Shown: positions 62,259 to 64,000 of the stretch, piece after piece
How positions within the stretch are numbered: the first letter of the stretch is position 1
How the letters are laid out: the number at the start of each line of letters is the position of its first letter
Source of the DNA: Mycolicibacterium mageritense
GTDB lineage: Bacteria > Actinomycetota > Actinomycetes > Mycobacteriales > Mycobacteriaceae
Assembly (NCBI RefSeq): GCF_010727475.1
Contig: NZ_AP022567.1
Span: forward strand, 3,720,001-3,784,000
Length of the DNA stretch: 64,000 nucleotides
Direction: 5' to 3'
Made by a program: the position numbers and the translations under genes
The notes under the pieces: generated by a model
Databases searched by the model: none
What the model was told of the DNA's origin: nothing
What the model saw: the letters and a program-made list of their open reading frames with translations, nothing else

Positions 62259-63271
62259 TTGATCTACTCGTCGCGGGAGGCGGTCCGGCCGGGCTGGCCA
62301 CCGCGGTGCATGCGGCGCGAGCCGGTCTTGAGGTGGTCGTCGTGGAGCATCGTCGCGGCCCGATCGACAAGGCCTGCGGCGAGGGGCTCATGCCGCATTC
62401 GGTCCGTCAGTTGGAGCGGCTCGGCGCGAACCCCGACGGGCGTGCCTTTCACGGCATCCGGTACCTCGACGGCCGCCGGGCCGCCGAGGCCCGGTTCCGC
62501 GACGGCGCCGGCCGCGGCGTGCGCCGCACGGTGTTGCATGCGGCGCTCACGGCAGCGGCCGAGGATGCCGGGGTCCGGATCGAACGTGGCGAGGTCGGGG
62601 AGGTAACGCAGGATTCGACATCGGTGAGCGCAGCGGGTTTCCGGGCCCGCTACCTTGCTGCCGCGGACGGCCTGCACTCACCGATCCGCCGGGCGCTGGG
62701 ACTCGCGCAGGGGGAGTCGCGGCGGCGGCGCTGGGGGATCCGGCGCCACGTGCAGATCGCGCCGTGGTCGGACTGCGTCGAGGTGTACTGGGCACACGAC
62801 ACCGAGGCGTATGTGACACCCGTGAGCGACGACTGCGTGGGCGTGGCGATCCTCAAGTCCACCCGCGGTGGCTTCACCGAACACGTCAAACAATTCCCCG
62901 AGTTGGTGGAGCGGATCGACGGCCTGCCGCACGGTGCCGACCGAGCGGCCGGCCCACTGCGGCAGAAGGTGCGCAACCGCACGGCAGGGCGCGTGATGCT
63001 GGTCGGCGACGCCGCGGGATACATCGATGCGCTCACCGGCGAGGGCATGGGGCTCGCGTTCGGCGCCGCCGAGTTGCTGGTCGGATGTGTGCTGGCCGAT
63101 CGTCCGGGCGACTACGACCGGCAGTGGCGTGCGATGACCCGGCGGTACCGGTTCCTGACCGCTGCCCTGTTGCACGCGAGCGCAATTCGCCCTGTGCGCG
63201 CGTGCATCACCCCGTTGTCGGCGGCGTTGCCTGCGGTGTTCTCACAGGTGGTGAACGCGCTCGGGGAGTAG
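62255..63271 (+). CDS. FAD-dependent oxidoreductase (geranylgeranyl-reductase family)
   Basis: A 338-aa flavoprotein. LLVAGGGPAGLATAVHAARAG (FAD Rossmann, residues 4-24), ACGEGLMPHSV and the second FAD site VMLVGDAAGYIDALTGEGMG are clear. The GTG start overlaps the methyltransferase stop, giving one operon of synthase, methyltransferase and oxidase. It likely hydroxylates or oxidises the polyketide to a quinone-type product. The 3' end overlaps the convergent tetR by 30 bases. Confidence 0.87.
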   Translation: MIDLLVAGGGPAGLATAVHAARAGLEVVVVEHRRGPIDKACGEGLMPHSVRQLERLGANPDGRAFHGIRYLDGRRAAEARFRDGAGRGVRRTVLHAALTAAAEDAGVRIERGEVGEVTQDSTSVSAAGFRARYLAAADGLHSPIRRALGLAQGESRRRRWGIRRHVQIAPWSDCVEVYWAHDTEAYVTPVSDDCVGVAILKSTRGGFTEHVKQFPELVERIDGLPHGADRAAGPLRQKVRNRTAGRVMLVGDAAGYIDALTGEGMGLAFGAAELLVGCVLADRPGDYDRQWRAMTRRYRFLTAALLHASAIRPVRACITPLSAALPAVFSQVVNALGE

Positions 63272-63838
63272 CTCGCGTTCGGCGAACCGCATGGCGATCT
63301 CACGGGCCTTGACCGCGTCGAGTTCGGGATCCTTCGTGGCCAGCTGGATCCACAGGCCGTCGAGCAGCGCAGCGAACTGGACTGCGAATTCGTTGGTGGC
63401 CGTGCATCGTTCGGTCAGCGCACCCTCGACGGCGTATGCGATGAGATTGCGCCACCCGAGGTTCATGTCAGCGCGGTAGGCGTCGCAGCGCAAGGCTTGG
63501 GCCCACATCTCAAGGCGTAGCGCCCCGGCCCGGCCTGCGGGCATGCAGATCCAGGTGACCAGAAGCGAAAGCCGGTCCCGCAGTGCGGGTACCGTGTCGA
63601 GTTGCCGTTGGGCGTGTTGATAGAACATGTCCTGGGCGAAGCTCAACGCCGAGATCAGCAGCTTCTCCCGGGTGCCGAAGTAGTAGATCACCAACGCCGC
63701 ACTCACCCCGGCACGGTGCGCGATGTCGGCGACCCGGGCGTCGGCGAAGCCCCGCTCACCGAGGAGCTCGGCCGCCGCGCGCAGGATTGCCGACCGGCGC
63801 CGCTCGTTGTGTGAGGTGGCGTTGGCGGGGTCGGCCAT
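63242..63838 (-). CDS. TetR-family transcriptional regulator
   Basis: A 198-aa regulator. The HTH is ILRAAAELLGERGFADARVADIAHRAGVSAALVIYYF, at residues 18-54. The C-terminal ligand domain is of the BetI-like type. The ligand is unknown. It may control the convergent polyketide operon or the membrane-protein gene upstream of it on the same strand. Confidence 0.88.
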   Translation of the reverse strand: MADPANATSHNERRRSAILRAAAELLGERGFADARVADIAHRAGVSAALVIYYFGTREKLLISALSFAQDMFYQHAQRQLDTVPALRDRLSLLVTWICMPAGRAGALRLEMWAQALRCDAYRADMNLGWRNLIAYAVEGALTERCTATNEFAVQFAALLDGLWIQLATKDPELDAVKAREIAMRFAERELLPERVHHL

Positions 63839-63856
63839 GGCGTGGCAGCCTAACAG

Positions 63857-64000
63857 TTACGCAGGCTGATTTGGGGCCTTGCGGTGCCGCAGCCCGCCGA
63901 GGTACTCCAGCAATCGCATGCCGTGAAAGATCACCAACGCGGCGATCGAGCCCAGGGCGATCCCGGTGAATGTCAACTGCCCTGCCTGCCAGGTGAAATC
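63857..64000 (-). CDS. C-terminal end of a membrane protein
   Basis: The last 47 residues of a gene entering from the right. They contain one hydrophobic helix (TFTGIALGSIAALVIFHGM) and a basic tail, LRHRKAPNQPA. The pattern resembles the C-terminus of uracil/xanthine permeases, but the piece is too short to be sure. The stop TAA is at 63857-63859, 18 bases before the tetR start. Confidence 0.55.
   Translation of the reverse strand, partial: DFTWQAGQLTFTGIALGSIAALVIFHGMRLLEYLGGLRHRKAPNQPA

Overview
The window is a high-GC actinobacterial chromosome segment, most likely from a fast-growing mycobacterium (Mycolicibacterium type). Its two ends match the core gene order known from Mycobacterium tuberculosis (Rv0412c - mutT3 - thiE / thiO-thiS-thiG - lpqL). 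Between thiG (ends 3862) and the lpqL-like lipoprotein genes (from 57650) there are about 54 kb that the M. tuberculosis order does not have. Most of that insert, about 5.66-53.7 kb, is a dense cassette for hydrogen-driven autotrophy.

Layout. (1) 1-5646: membrane protein start, mutT3, thiE, TPP riboswitch, thiOSG, and an ABC transporter pair. (2) 5662-10281, minus strand: one operon rpe-tkt-cbbY-hypA-hypB, mixing Calvin cycle and hydrogenase maturation genes. (3) 10430-12330: a divergent NarL-type response regulator and a soluble GAF histidine kinase. (4) 12318-18336: class I aldolase (minus), red-type Rubisco cbbL-cbbS, activase cbbX, LysR regulator cbbR, and a convergent AraC-family regulator. 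(5) 18552-34507: a huc operon for a group 2a [NiFe] hydrogenase (stalk protein HucM, HucS, HucL, protease, TPR, NifU-Rieske HucE, NHL protein) followed by hypF, hypC, SIS-type proteins, hypE, a second hypC, hypD and two unassigned genes. (6) 34678-49902: complete nuoA-N, ended by a perfect hairpin terminator. (7) 51938-49966, minus: class I fbp and prk. (8) 52112-53671: an Rv3143-like receiver protein and a mycobacterial-type gap, followed by what looks like a remnant of pgk. (9) 53806-57580: a UsfY-like membrane protein, a broken IS630-family element with intact ends, a decayed-looking alpha/beta hydrolase gene and a HAD phosphatase. (10) 57650-64000: two tandem lipoprotein M28 peptidases, a type III polyketide synthase / methyltransferase / FAD oxidoreductase operon, a TetR regulator and the end of a membrane protein.

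How it could work (inference). The Huc hydrogenase oxidises H2 and passes electrons to the quinone pool. Complex I could then run forward for respiration or backward to make NADH. Rubisco, Prk, Gap, aldolase, FBPase, transketolase and epimerase would fix CO2. pgk, tpi and rpi are not in the window and would come from the host. Several promoters in the cassette (rpe/regulator, nuoA, fbp/receiver) share a TCCCCC...GGGG inverted-repeat element, which suggests one regulator ties carbon fixation and electron transport together. Starts were adjusted from the longest ORF where a ribosome binding site, stop/start overlap or family length argued for it.
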